A stretch of 60,000 nt of DNA from NCBI GenBank assembly GCA_903813345.2, contig CAIIXF020000007.1, forward strand, positions 29,129,564 through 29,189,563, written 5' to 3'. The notes below the pieces were generated by a model, which saw nothing but the letters and a program-made list of their open reading frames with translations, was not told the origin of the DNA and did not search any database. The position numbers and the translations under genes were made by a program. Positions 12,701 to 25,358 of the stretch are shown here, piece by piece. How positions within the stretch are numbered: the stretch's first letter is position 1; each line of letters begins with the position of its first letter. Source of the DNA: Owenia fusiformis. Taxonomy: Eukaryota > Annelida > Polychaeta > Sabellida > Oweniidae.

Positions 12701-15700
12701 AAGAATTGGTAGGGTATGTGAACTACTCCCAAAACCGGTAGTCTATTCATAGTGCAGTAAACGCATCCTCCTAAGCAGGTCTCCAGAATCCGTACCTCCT
12801 TCTTCCCCCCTGCTATAACCAATTTGGAAGCGCTCGATTAAGCTGAATCACATGATCTTATTATGCGCAATGACTTATACATGATTTCTGTCGCAGTGTT
12901 GCGACAGCCAATCAGATTGCGAGTTCTTAATCGGAGAAATGCTATCTGCTTATCGCAGGGGGTAAAAAGAAAGAAATATTCTGGATTTAGAAGCCCTGTG
13001 ATCGGAGGTTGAGTAAACGTGACAACTTGGTTAATTCATTTTACTTCTTTTTATTTATTTTTTAGTGCTTTTTATGCATGTTGCAAAACTGCACTAAGAA
13101 CTGACTGGAATGGTGGAGAACACATGTGGGGTATTCTAACTGGATACAAGGATACTGAACTGGATATTCACACATTGAAATGTTATCACCCATAGAAAGT
13201 CCAAATATCACGGATTGCAAACAAATTGGTTGGTATAGCAACAATATGAAGAAAATTTCGTGTTATCACAATTGAATCCAGAAAACCTGATTCTGTATTT
13301 AGACTATAGATGTCACTTACTATCCTTTCTCTATGATGTCATATAGCATTGTGTTGAGACTGAATATAATCATGATGGCGATGAATATATGGTAGATTGT
13401 TCGTATGTGGTTGATCTGTAACAGCTCTCTGAAGAAAAACAAATAACTAATTTGTAAGTGTTCATTTTCAGTTTCATTAGTTCAAATACAATTAAACAAT
13501 ATTCCTTTATTTCAAAAAATATCTTTTCAGAGAAAATAAACAGTTTTGTATTTAAAACAAATAATAAGGTTTCGTTGAAATAAATTTATCAGTTAACGAC
13601 ACTTTCGAATGAGATGATACAGGAAGCAGGGGGAAATTTTAGCATATTAATATATAAAGTATCTGTAGTTGAATATAAATAGCCATATGACTAGTAGAGT
13701 TACATGATATCTCTAGATACTTTGATATTTGATATTGTCTCCGTATATGTTAAAATAAGCTTTTAGGAGCTATTTCCAACGTAATGACAATGTTGAATTC
13801 CAATCTTAATTATTTAGGTATATAGTAAATGGGTTTCCAATTTGTTTCCTTTAATAATCTAAAGCTCTTACGTAAGTACTGATCTTCGTATCTGGAACAC
13901 TTTCTCTTCAAGTTCATTTCCTGGTCCCCGATGGTGACTAAAAGTATAAATATGTACTATACTGTACATTGTAACATGTATTAGCTTCTAAACAGGCCCA
14001 TAGCCAGGAGGGCTACGCAGGGTTCGGGCCAACCACCCCCTGGCCAAAAATTCTTTCAATAATTGTCAATTGTGAACCCCCCTGGAAATTTTTGAAAAGT
14101 GAATCCCCCCTTGGCAAATCCTGGCTACGGGCCTGTCTAAATATATATATCATAATCATTTGTCCTAAATAAATATCTTAAAATGAGTTTTCTGAAAAGA
14201 TGGAAGGATAAGACACATGTGTGAACAATATTACATGGTTGAGTTTTATAAATTCACGCAACTCGGACCTAGACGGGGACCTCATCCCCAGGTTATGGCA
14301 TAATGAATGGGATGGAGCCAGTGTAATACTTTAGGTGTGTTGCATTTTTCTACTGCACTTTTTCTCTCTCACAAATCAAAGAAAGGAGGATGTAAAATTA
14401 GCATGATCACCAAAGATGTTAAAGGATTTCTTTGATACACGCTAGGGTCGTGATAGTCTTTGGTCAACCCTCCAAACCCCTCTCCCCATCAACTTATCCC
14501 CCAGGAGGTCAGGAGAGTAGGAGGTGGGGTATGGGCTTTAGCAGGATAAGGGTCACGCCTCACCCCCATGTACTCACCTTGGTTGTCTGTAATGACCATT
14601 AGCTCTAGCAGGGACTGTCCCTTCTGCAGTGTCCAAAGCATCCACTCCATTTGTGAAGTCATCTATTAAATCATTCAGCTGGGAATCTAGCTGGTCAATT
14701 ATCTCACCTCGGACATTCTGGAAAAAAATATGAGTTTTAATTTCAGGATAGCTGCATTGTTCTATTTGGGATTGTTTCCTTAATTGTGTGCAAAATTCTC
14801 ATTTTCACAATTCTGACCTAAAAGATACTCAAATTATGCCCATTTTGGAAGGTTTGTCTCTAGTTCAAGTGGGTACAAATTGTTTTTCAGATGGGTATGA
14901 GCCTAGTTCTAAAATTAAAAGATGAAATTTCAAGATGATGCAGCATCCACCTCCTTAATGGTTTGACAGATAACGATTTATATACTTAGTTAATGTAAAA
15001 TGATAATTTTACATTGGAGGTCACCAGGGTTTGTATATATGAATGATAATGAAATAACTGTCTTGAAGAGATTAATGAAAATATGCTCTAATGACAAGAT
15101 CCAAACATATAATTTACCTGGGCTTTATCCCTTAGCTGTTGTACGCGTATTTGACTCATGAAGTTTGTCTTTTTATCGGCTCCATTATTTGTGGGGGTAC
15201 TGTCTGGAATAACACAAGAATATTGGTGTTAAAAAGTCATCTATAAATATTTACATACAGTGAAACATATCAGAACACATCTCTAATCTAAAAAATTTCA
15301 AAAACTTTTTTTATAATCTGTTATTGACTTGACTCTTATTGATGGTAAAAGAAAGCCTTGAAATGTGGACATGTCCCTCTTTATCAAGCACTCTTCAATA
15401 GACAGTATCTGTGGAAGCCAACAATGTGAACATCTCATTTGAGCTTTTGGCTGACCCAAAGTTTGCTTGAATTAGCCAGATTTTACTTTAAACAGTCAAG
15501 CTGATAAATACTGCCTTATCATAAATGTATTATATCAGGATAAATGATCCATGATCTTGTTCGAGTCACAGTGACACCATGTTTACAATGCTATACAAAC
15601 ATGTTATTCTATTTTTTGTAGAGTACCTCTGCCACTTTTTTAAGTTGAATTTCAATGATCCCATTGAATTGAACAATATTCAAAAAGTGAGAACTTTACA

Positions 15701-18700
15701 GTATTGCAAACACTGACACTTTGTGGCAACCCACACTTTCTCCATCTTTGTCCTTCTGTGTGATGCAGAGTGAGACTAAGAGAGATCCTATGAACATGAG
15801 AATGCCAACACTTACAATTGTTGCTATTTTGTAGATTACTGTTGTGGGCTACTTTTAAAGGTTGCCATGACACAACAATTGTGTCAACGACACTACTACA
15901 GTATCTCTACGATAAGACATGTAGACTAATGACTGAACTCTCATGACTATGTCAATGGCACTATGACATCGTCTCTCCGATAAGACATGTTGACTAATGA
16001 CTTAACTCTCAATTAATATGTTAATGACATACTACTAAAGAATTACTATGTTTCTCAAATAAGACATGACAACTCTTACAACTGAAACAATTGCACATAT
16101 TTCCTGACATTCAATTTCAAAATAATTATGGATTACGATTGAGAGGCTCTTAAGGCTCGAACACATTTTAAGCTTGATGACTCTATTTTCAGTGAAATAG
16201 ACTAACTTAGTGCATAAAAATAATTAAGGTAAAGTCAAAGTTATACTTGTCATCCTTTCTTACCATTTTATTTTAATTGCACCATGTTAAATGCTTTTAC
16301 AAAATATGGCTGCAGAAAGTCAATACACGATGTACATGGCTACCACTTGAGGATGTTCATATTAATCACATTGTAATCTTAATAGCTACAGTAAAACCTG
16401 TCTAATCTGAATGCCCCTGGGACCAGCAAAAAGTGTTTGGATGAGAAGGTGTTCAGATTTCAAGGTTTAATTACCATGTGAGTCAATGGGAGTTAAAAAT
16501 TGGCACCAAGAAAAAATGTTCACATTTAGTTGAGAGGTGGTTAAATTGGAGAGGTGTTTGAATATACAGGTTTCACTGTATAATTGCATTATTTTGTAAT
16601 ATGTGACTACTGACTAGACTATGAATGTTTTGCAGATAACAATGTTCCATTTTGATTTACCAGACCTCTTGTCTAACCCCTTTGGAAAGTTTAAGGCAAA
16701 GGGCAATGTGAAAGCACAATGTCAAGGCCCATGTAACATGGCATCCGTCAATCAATAGAAATCTGCATGCATTGGGGTTCAAATGTGTTTTTCTCTACAA
16801 AAAATAGGTATTCATCTGATCGAAGAAAAACATCTCAAAAAACATTTTGACCTTGAAGTATTTCAATGCATTTAACTAATTACAATGAAGAATGGAGACA
16901 TGTTTACACTAAAGATCAGTCAGAATCTCGTGTACTTAGCAAAAAGAACAACTCTTTTGTTATTTTTAACTGTTATTTACCCACATGAATACAATTTCTT
17001 AAGACGAAACTGTCAATAGCTGCCATGCCGTGTGTCAAGTTATTCTGACAAGTTGTTGTCAACTTGCGACAATAGGATATCCTTGAAGTCGTTTATGTGG
17101 CTTGTAAACTACAAGGCACTATTTCGCTCTTACCAATGCAAAATCGAAGTACTAATATACATTAGTTTCAAATTCCCACGCATTTCAATAACAAAATAAG
17201 AGTTTTTTAATCGATTAACTTCACAGAAAATAATTGCAGTGGAAAGAGCACTGCAAAATTTTTCATTAAAAATACAAGAAATTGATTGAAATACATGTGT
17301 TGGACCATCAATCGATGACTAAATGCAGTAATCATATTTTTGGCCTTACAACATAAAAAGACAAGTGAAAAAGCCTAAATACTCAAACACTATAGTATTC
17401 TAATTTTAAAACTTAAGCGCTTTCGACCGAGGCCAGTGTTTTATTTTTATTTACAAAATATATTTCAAAGTAAACTTATTCCCTTTGAAACATCATTTGA
17501 CAATCGTGCCATGTGGCGTAAAACAGACATGTGCTGACTTTATATCCCTGATGTCATGATGTAATGAACTTTTGGTTATATCCAAACAATTGTATATTCA
17601 TATTACATATAAGAAAACTGTTTCTGGCCTTATGTCATAATATCATATGTAAATGTAATATTTGCGAATGATGCAATTATCGCCCGCTGGTATTGAGATA
17701 AGTAAGGGATGGCAAATGAATGAATGAGTTTTTTACAACAACTGTACTGACAAGAAAATGTGGAAATAATATTGCTTCCCATTCATAACAGTTTGTTTAG
17801 TAATTCAGTAATAACACAAATATTACAGCAAATGGCAAAAGTCCAATAGAAAAGATTGAATTTTTGACCTTGAGGAATACAACCCGATTCTAGTATGTTC
17901 CCCAGATCATTTGTTGAAATATGAATTTTTTCAGATATTGTATCAGGAATGTGGGTCATATTTATCTCCACTAAATTCAATAATATCTAAAGCCCTCTTT
18001 TAGGAGGGTAAGTAATGTAACAGTTTAGCATTTCCACCCCTATTCTTCTACCCCCCCCCCCCCATTGCATGTGACAGCTACCAAACTGTATTCATAAACA
18101 AACCCACCTATTTGGACCAATTGATCAATCACTTCTGATATTTGACCAAACAAAAAGCAAAGATTCTCTCGAAATATTATCAAAGAATGTTCAGTTTAAT
18201 TGAAATATTCCGATTGTCTTTTATCAGATATATCTTCAAAAACAATGCATTTTGCAATTTACATCTATTTAGAGGTAAATAATTCTTTGATTGTATCAAG
18301 CCATGCGATCATGTTTTGATTTCAAGCTGAATTTGCAATGAAAACACAATCAAAAACATTTGAAAATGAGCCCTGGGAATTTCTTTGAGCCATTGTGCAT
18401 CTGCCATTGCCTAATAATAATAGTTTTTTTGTTGGGGATTGCTTCATTCTTGCCATAGGTCAAATCCCTGGATCAAATCTGTTTATTCTAAACTACAGAC
18501 TACTGTAGACTTGCATAACTTCACATATATCAGAATGTCCTTTATTTCAATTTAAGATTAATCAAAAAGTGTAAAAACTTGCCTACTGTTTGATACCTAT
18601 CTGAATTCATTAGAAAAAATTCTTCAGTGTCATGAAACGGCCCCTCACAAATGTTTCAAGAGATAATTATACCGTGTCAGCTTTGGCAGTTGTAAACAAA

Positions 18701-21700
18701 TATCCAAGCTAAATCATGGGAGTCGAGGCATCATATGTATGATTATTTTATTCTATTTATTTACTGTAGATTGGGTTAATTTGGCGCTACTTAATTTGGC
18801 GATTTTGCCATTTTTGGCATATTGGCGGCTATTTAATTTGGCGGATATGCAAAAAAAAATTAATACAATGTTATACTTGCGCGCTGTTAGCGAATTACTA
18901 TGTAAATGGGCATGTTTGGCTATGTTCATTTTTTAAAAGTCCTCAAAAGTTGAGGACCACTGGCGATATTCACCACGTTTGTACATTTTTGTGAGATCAT
19001 CCTTTACATTTTGCACCTCGATCGATGCTGCTACTATACATCACCTTTTCCCTGAGTATTAATGAGTGACTGACCAGTTCTAAGCCAATTTATGAGAGAC
19101 GTTTTTTCATATTTTTGGAAAAAACTTAACCGGAAGTGACCTGAATACACTGGACGAAATACCCTAGATAATTCCCGGGGATTCATTCTAAATTTTGGCG
19201 AAGATTTATATTGGCGAATTTTTCAATTTCGCCAAATTCGCCAAATTAAAGCGGGCGCCAAATTAACCCAATCTACAGTATTTAGAATTAAAAATAATAA
19301 AAAATTATAAAAATTGAAAGCATTCATATCAACTTTACTTAACATTAAGAATAACCTTGGGAATCAAGTTACTATGATGGTGATTTAGAAAAGTCTAGCT
19401 AAAAGCCCTTGTAAGCCCCCCCCCCCCCCCATAATTCATTCAAGACAAGTCAAGACCCTCCCAGCACTTGCTCCATGAGCTTTGCGCATTGCATTCGAAC
19501 TCTGAACTGTATGCTCCATGTTCAACTACTCAGAAGGTAGTTACCAGTTTCGCCACTAGGTGGCTAATTCGGGGGAAATAACATGGCAGGGTATTACAAA
19601 GTTCCCATAAACTTGAATAAAAATTAAAAAAAATATTATCTGCCCAACACAAGAAAAGATATTTCAGTTTTTGTAATTTTACAACATAGGGTGGCCTAGG
19701 GTCTATGGGGAATCTCCCCGACCTAGAAATCACGTTTTCAAAGAAAATTAAATGTTCAAAGATGATAAACTCAAACCACATTTCGAGATGTAATTTTACA
19801 CGTAGATTCCAAATATGACACGACATCAGTTTGACTGAATTTTGACTTTTTAATGATGTAAATCAAGATTATTTCTACTCTCATCTAGTCTATTGGAACC
19901 AAGTGATGAAGTGATAGTACCAAACCTAGCAAAAACAATTGAGGAAAGGGCCATCACACCAAAAAGCTTTGTGTATGAGCTCTGCTTGTATATATCAAAG
20001 GTATACTCGTGCACGTGGTTATTTTTGTTATGATGGACCTTTCCTGAACTAATTTCCATACATTTGATCATTCGTACAAAAAAATGTTTAACCTGAACAA
20101 TTTTTTTCCTTATACTTAAACACATCACTTTTTAGGGTTGTGATAAAGAAAAAAAGCCTCATCCCCTCATCAATTTGAAAAATTAAAAAGGGTCTAAACT
20201 ATCATATTCCTTACCCTGGCCTAAAGAGAAAAGAAATCAAAATACTGAAAAGGGTTAGTACCTGGGACCCAGTGAGGGGTTCTGTATCCGTTCATGATTC
20301 CAACTTTTCAAATGTCCACAGACTCCAATTGCAGTACAAGTGTCAAATAATTTGTTCTGTTATGTCAGTCTAGTAGTGTTATAAATTCTATTTATTTCAC
20401 AATGTCAAACAGCTGATCTACCTATCTTATATGTCCATGTTTGTTTTTTTAAAACCATTAACAATAAAGGATTCAACTTCCTGATTGCTAGGTATTTTAT
20501 TTACCATTGAATTCAAAATCTGTTAGTGCCATATAATTTATATGTGACTGAGTCTAGTATTTTCATTTATATATTTTACTTTGTAGTATTTCTTCTTTCA
20601 TAAAATTGATCTGCTTTCATGCTACACTTATAATTCATAGTCCCGCTGTACAGTATCTCAATTCCAATATGCCGTTTATGGTTTTTATAATATTCCATCC
20701 ATGTACTGAATAATAAATGTTTAGTGAAGAATGATACTGTAATTAGTGCTGAAATCAATCAGATTGCTGAGAGAACATTACCTGTTACAGGTAAATCATC
20801 AAAAGCGTTGTTAAATTAGTAACTTTCTTACTTGCTGTATAATGATAGCGATCAATGGAATCACAATCAAACGTAACCCACAAGGAAAATTTAGTTCTAA
20901 GCAATCACTCAATGAATGAGATTGAATCGGCATCTGTCAATATATTTTTGTCACACTTAAAATAGAGAAATCTCCAGAGTCCAGTCTTCATATGTGAGGT
21001 ATATCCTCATATTCAGTAAGTTTTATTCATTTATTTAGCCAATAAAATGTCAATAAAATGAGGACCTTGTATATAAGCAATTCGTCGGTGTACTGCTTTT
21101 ATAACTATACTACTTGTAAATAAGACTTGAATGAATTTATCTTATCTCTTATTCTTGGTATTGCATCATTTTTTCTCATTTTCCCGATAACGTGGTTGTC
21201 CAATTAAATCCTTTTTGTGCTGAATGGATCCCACGCTATATTTTATATTCCTGATGATGTATATAAGAATTATAATTGAATAAGTCATAAACACTATACT
21301 CCATAGGCCCTGGAACATGTATAATTAATACCAAATCGAAGTTTGTCCAATTGGAGTCTCTGATTGGACAAACCTTGATTTGGTATTGGATATACATGCT
21401 CCTGAGCCTACACTCCTTTCAGTCATTCATGTTTATAATTTCATTGAAAGATGATATTCCAGACTCAGAGTCTGTGTTACCATTGTTTGAAAGACAACAC
21501 ATAATAAATACCTTGGACAATTCTACAATTCATCAAGTTTATCTCTTATTCAAAGTATATTGTGCATGTATATAGCTGTTCTTATTCTATAGAGTATGTA
21601 CTTATCTTTCTGTGTGGAGTCAAATGATGTTTTATGAGAACTTTCTGACACATTTTGTTGTGGTTTTACCTGACTCCATAGCTGGAGGAGGGACGGATCA

Positions 21701-24700
21701 ACCATTTAGATAGCAACATGCAAAGTTCTCCAATTGCTATCTTCTGTTCTGAATGTAACCCTGTGAATGTTTACCCGATTGACTAGATGCGAGTAGAAAA
21801 AATCTTGATTTATGTTCTCAAAAATGCAAAATTCAGTCAAACTGATGTCATATTTGGAATCTACATGTAAAATTAGTTAAAGAAATGTGGTTTTGAAAAG
21901 AGATTATCAACTTTGAAAATTTAATTTTCTTTGAAAATGTGACTTCTAGGTCGGGGAGATTCCCCATAGACCCCACTTTGTATAATCACAAGAAGTGAAA
22001 TATCTGTTCTTGTGTTGGGCAGTTAATAATTTCATTTACTGGACATCTTCTAACTTGTAAAAGTGAACCGAAAAATTGATGAATATTCACGTTTAAGGGA
22101 ATTTTGTAATACCCTGCCATATTATTTCCCCCGAATCAGCCACCTGGTGGCGGAACTGGTAACTACCTACTCGCATCTGAGTAATTGCATTCTTCTGTGC
22201 TGAATGTTATCCTGTGTATGATCACCCAATAAAATTTCAATAATTAGTTCCATTCAGAGGTTAGTGATTACGACTAGTCCCCCCCCCCCCCCCCGGGCCT
22301 CAGGGCAATGTTGAATATCAAACTGATATCTCAATATTCCACTACTCCTCGAAATGATCAAAACAATTGTTAAGATAACAAATGATAAAATAGGTCATTT
22401 CTTACCTACTTGATTATGGGTGAACAAAAAATAGATAATGAGTATCATATTTTTCAGTGTTTATTGGCTATATAAAAACGTACTTGCCATTGTCTAATAG
22501 ATTGATCAGAACTCGATCTTTTGTTTGCCACACCAAAAACCCGCTAGAAGTTGAACTAAATATGCCATCTATTCATTCAAAAGTATTTTAAAAACACCTC
22601 CTGTATCTAAATGAAATGGCATAAAATTTCTTAACATGCAGAACTACCTTAATATATCTGAATGATATGGCATAAAATATCAAATGACTGACCCCCAGTT
22701 ACTAATCATACAATCAGGTGGAACTTATTTGTGAAGCATTTGTTCCATTAGAAAAAGGTTTTGGTTTTAACTGTGGTTTCCCATAAAGTAACAAGGACCA
22801 CATTGTCATGGTGTACTGAGCCAGTTAGTGCATATGTACTTAGTTAGTGGTTAGTCCCAGTAATAAACATCCACTGGGGTTACAATAGTTCTTAGTTCAC
22901 TCAACCTAGGTTTCGTGTTTATATTTATCATAATATTCTCTTTTGTTGAAAAGGGAAATGAAGTGCAAGTCAACCTGAGAACCTAAACCATAGACCATGG
23001 TAACAGTAAGAAAATATCTAAAAAACATGTTTTGTCTATTTAACTGCATTCGGTGTGTGTCCTAGTATGTGGCTAAATAATACTTGTATAAACAGTTCAG
23101 TTATTAGACCTCTTAAATGTTTCATCATCATCATCATCATCATCATCATTAGGACTTAGTGACCTTAGCAAGTATTAAGGTGTTCCCCTTTAATATGTTC
23201 AGAGATTTTTCCACTTAAACCATTGGATTAAAGTTCATAGGTAGTATAGATATATCTCTTTTATCCTAAATTTGCCTCACCTTTTCTGATTTAGAATTTT
23301 GTGATCATAAGTAAGAAACCATCCGTTGATTCTTCTACTGGTATAGATAAGTAAAAAAAATATTTCACACAGTATTTAAAAATCTTAGACATGAAATGTG
23401 GAGGGAACACTGAATGTGTTGATTGAGCACAATGAGTATTGTTGTTCAATAAATATTATCACTCATGTAAGATATAATAAAGTGTAATATATGTATATAC
23501 ACAATCCTCAGATCCCCATATCAACCCATTGATGGATACTGGGCTTTTTAGGCTCCTCAGAAACTTTTCCCAAGGGAGTGTGGCTTCACAATTTCTTTAC
23601 TGGAAGTAGTCGTATGATATCACTGTCAGAGATACGCTGACTTCAGGTTTCTTGAAATTGCTTAATACATACTTATTACTTAGGACAAATTATTTGTTGA
23701 ACTTTTATCGAATGGCACATCTTTGTGAACCAAAACTGAATACAAGGCGGAAATAGCAGAACCTTGTACATTGCACGAAATATGAAAAGATCAGCTCATT
23801 TCCAGTTCAACGTACGTTACTAAGATCATTTTATACTAAATGAAAAATGATAGCCTCTTGCAGATTATTGACATAGGCATAGACAAAGAACTGATTACTA
23901 CGTTATTTCCCAAGGGATTTTATCAGAAATTTCTGAGGGGGGTTGACTACACCCAACTTACCCCCTCAAACCTCCATCTGAAAGGCCTGTTTTGCCACTT
24001 AACTTATGTGTCCTATTTAGCCAGGGGTATTTTTGTAATTCTGTAGATCTATCTCCTTCTTATTCAAAACCACAATTACATAAAATCTTGTCAGTATGGG
24101 CTTAATTACAATCAGTCTAAGTTCTGAAGTTACTGACTTATATTGGACTCTCATTCTCAGTCTAATCTATAGTATAAGCTTATACTTACATTTGTAGCTA
24201 CACTTTCCAGACAAACTCGGACATCAAGGGAGTTACAGAGTAAAATATTTTCAGTGGTCAACCTCGAACATTTTCAGCGGACAATCCTGGTGATTGTCCT
24301 ATTTTGTCTGGGATTGACCACCATTGTCAGCCGGACATTGTCTATTGTTGTCCAATTTTATCCATTTATGTCCAATGAAAAGAATAACATATTAATTCTT
24401 TTCCTGGAAAATGAAGACATGACGATCATATGACCATTTTTTAGCAAAATGGCGCTGTACCCCAGACATCATTGGACAAAACAGGACATCATCAGATAAA
24501 ACAGGACAAAATCAAACATTGTCCGGTGAACAACTGCGGACAACGTACGACTATAGTGGCACGGCACAGCTACATTGTAGCTTTACAATTGTACCAAGGA
24601 TATTAAGGTTCAGCTGGAAAGTAACATTTTGGTAAAAAATTGCTATACCTGCACATGTTATTTTCTGGTACAAAATAAAGTATGAAGCCATGTGTCAATT

Positions 24701-25358
24701 TCCTTGCTTTTTTCAGGAAAGTATCATTACATTGTCTTCTTTTAAAATATCTGGTAGGCGTTCAATGGGAACTCCAGGAAATTCTGATATTTCACACTTT
24801 CTATTTTTCCAAATTTTCTTTCAAAGTTTCCAGACAACGCAGGAGCTACCATTGACCTGTTTCCAGATATTCTAAAAGAAGACAGTGTGATGATACTTTC
24901 CTGAAAAAAGCAAGGAAATACACATATGCCTTCATACTTAATTTTGTACCAGAAAATAACATGTGCAGGTAGATAGCAATTTTTTACCAAAATGTTACTT
25001 TCCAGCTGAACCTTAACACAGAGAGTGGAGGAGGGTTCTTTTCACTACAACTCTAATATCTGCTCCGATGCCTGTGCTCACATACCCCCATAAATGTGTG
25101 GTAACTCAGTCACTCTCTCAGAAAAAACAATCAATGAATCAAATCATTCCAAGTGTCAAGATCTGAGATAAAAGATTTGAAAAAAATGAAGAAAATGGTG
25201 ATTTCAGCGTATAACCACTATTGATTACTTTCAAACTTTCCATCATGCAAGAAATGTATGTAAAGGTTAAAACCAGACAAAAATAAGTATCCATGAGGCT
25301 ACCTACCTTGCTCTATTGCGTCTCCATTTGGTCGGGGTGATTTTTCAGATTCAGCCAT
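6736..25358 (-). CDS. SOAT: Sterol O-acyltransferase (SOAT/ACAT, MBOAT family), 13 coding exons, complete
   Basis: Exons in transcript order: 25358-25307, 15203-15118, 14717-14578, 13937-13872, 13428-13321, 12022-11877, 11422-11295, 10694-10522, 9366-9170, 8757-8681, 8329-8231, 7507-7363, 6896-6736. All junctions are GT-AG and phases agree, giving 525 codons plus TAA, close to vertebrate SOAT lengths. The enzyme esterifies cholesterol with long-chain acyl-CoA in the ER membrane. Family marks: FYKDWWN at residues 389-395, split between exons 10 and 11; the catalytic His in FHEY, about residue 449; VRENWPRAR and [15 protein letters not shown] in exon 8; many hydrophobic membrane segments; a polar N-terminus of about 110 residues. 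The end, EWYARQDCP, matches the SOAT C-terminus, and DGAT1 is less likely on these motifs. Intron 1 is about 10.1 kb and rich in MITEs. An ATTAAA-type signal lies just past the stop near 6707, so the 3'UTR may be very short. SOAT1 versus SOAT2 orthology cannot be judged here. Confidence 0.93.
7518..7987. repeat. Minisatellite in SOAT intron 12
   Basis: About 470 bp are built from two alternating short blocks, GGACAAAGGGTATTTAATA and GGTATTTAATA, giving units of roughly 16 and 30 bp. Scattered single-base variants occur. The array begins about 11 bases upstream of exon 12's acceptor on the transcript, so it nearly touches the splice site. Confidence 0.92.
9310..9975 (-). repeat. Tandem array of partial SOAT exon 9 copies with retained splice acceptors
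   Basis: A 113-bp unit begins at about 9310, 9423, 9536, 9649 and, after a 6-base insertion, 9768. A decayed sixth copy runs to about 9975. Each unit holds the first 57 bases of exon 9 (start RTKSIRWNY, ending at ACM) plus about 56 bases of the preceding intron, including the pyrimidine-rich stretch and AG acceptor. Only the copy nearest exon 9 (9310-9366) continues into the rest of the exon and its donor at 9170. The others run back into intron sequence. The copies are nearly identical, so the duplication is recent or homogenised. Confidence 0.9.
10256..10304. repeat. ATTGT pentanucleotide microsatellite
   Basis: Repeated GTATT units run through this stretch with one interruption. It lies in SOAT intron 8. 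Confidence 0.85.
10901..11229. repeat. Inverted minisatellite in SOAT intron 7
   Basis: The left block (about 10905-10975) carries CAACTCGACCC and CAACCCTTAGTCAACT. The right block (about 11036-11229) carries the reverse complement as a tandem series of units such as AAGGGTTGACTTGACTTGG. The blocks can fold on each other. The region lies between SOAT exons 7 and 8, and its right edge is about 65 bases from exon 7. Confidence 0.85.
12231..12308. repeat. Dispersed repeat shared with a transferrin intron, copy 1
   Basis: GCGATAGCCGCGCCCC and GGCTCTGGCATACCAGA bracket about 78 bases that recur, same order and strand, at 40147-40215. This copy is in SOAT intron 5. Confidence 0.75.
12364..12553. 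mobile_element. MITE-like element, family B, copy 2
   Basis: It begins GCCTCAGTCACATTT and ends AAATGTGACTGAGGC, the same terminal repeat as the element at 1528-1757. The interior differs, with a long T-run near the left end. It lies in SOAT intron 5. Confidence 0.65.
12779..12985. mobile_element. Possible MITE-like inverted repeat
   Basis: CCAGAATCCGTACCTCCTTC, followed by a C-rich stretch, is imperfectly mirrored by GCAGGGGGTAAAAAGAAAG, then AATATTCTGG. A second inner palindrome (CTGTCGCAGTGTTGCGACAG) lies in the middle. It is in SOAT intron 5. Confidence 0.5.
13993..14135. mobile_element. MITE-like element (TIR CAGGCCCATAGCCAGGA)
   Basis: It starts CAGGCCCATAGCCAGGA and ends TCCTGGCTACGGGCCTG. 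It is about 143 bp with C-rich blocks inside. It lies in SOAT intron 3, about 50 bases upstream of exon 4 on the transcript. Confidence 0.8.
16387..16580. mobile_element. MITE-like element, family D, copy 2
   Basis: It begins TACAGTAAAACCTGTCTAA and ends ACAGGTTTCACTGTA. It has the same terminal repeat as 2728-2879, a size of about 190 bp and no open frame. It lies in SOAT intron 1. Confidence 0.75.
18764..19278. mobile_element. TIR element with TA target duplication and internal AATTTGGCG repeats
   Basis: CTGTAGATTGGGTTAATT, then TGGCGC, is mirrored by GCGCCA, then AATTAACCCAATCTACAG, giving 24 matching bases. Both tips are flanked by TA (18762-18763 and 19279-19280), as for Tc1/mariner-type insertions. 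Inside both ends the short motif AATTTGGCG or its complement recurs several times. The element is 515 bp, has no transposase frame, and lies in SOAT intron 1. Confidence 0.82.
19527..19888 (-). mobile_element. MITE-like element, family A, copy 2 (reversed)
   Basis: This is the reverse complement of the elements at 695-1085 and 21783-22184. Its left end has lost about 8 bases of the inverted repeat, and its right end reads TTTCTACTCTCATCTAG. It lies in SOAT intron 1. A 98-codon open frame across it is not a gene. Confidence 0.75.
21783..22184 (+). mobile_element. MITE-like element, family A, copy 3
   Basis: This copy has the best-preserved ends of the family: CTAGATGCGAGTAG at the left and CTACTCGCATCTGAGTAA at the right. 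It lies in SOAT intron 1. The body aligns with copies 1 and 2 and has no coding content. Confidence 0.78.
24192..24580. mobile_element. Possible inverted-repeat element rich in GTCC/GGAC motifs
   Basis: The left half carries GTCCTATTTTGTCTG and TTGTCCAATTTTATCC. The right half carries the opposite sense (GGACAAAACAGGACATCATC and ACAGGACAAAATC). CCGGACATTGTC on the left faces ACATTGTCCGG on the right. Boundaries are uncertain; the tips near TGTAGCTACAC and GCTACATTGTAGC may be the ends. Confidence 0.5.
24607..25012. mobile_element. Fold-back element with TTAA flanks
   Basis: Two arms of roughly 170-190 bases are near reverse complements. The left starts GGTTCAGCTGGAAAGTAACA and the right ends TGTTACTTTCCAGCTGAACC. 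TTAA stands at both borders (24603-24606 and 25013-25016), as for TTAA-specific elements. The middle 60 bases or so do not pair well. It lies about 300 bases from SOAT exon 1. Confidence 0.82.

Larger units (their letters stand above)
15204..25306. other. SOAT intron 1, about 10.1 kb
   Basis: No open frame here shows a recognisable domain. Besides the separately listed elements it has C-homopolymer tracts near 18050, 19420 and 22285, a CAT trinucleotide run at 23123-23152, and a 90-bp hairpin at about 21311-21400 (CCAAATCGAAGTTTGTCCAA / TTGGACAAACCTTGATTTGG). A long first intron could hold enhancers, but none can be named from the sequence. Confidence 0.6.
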
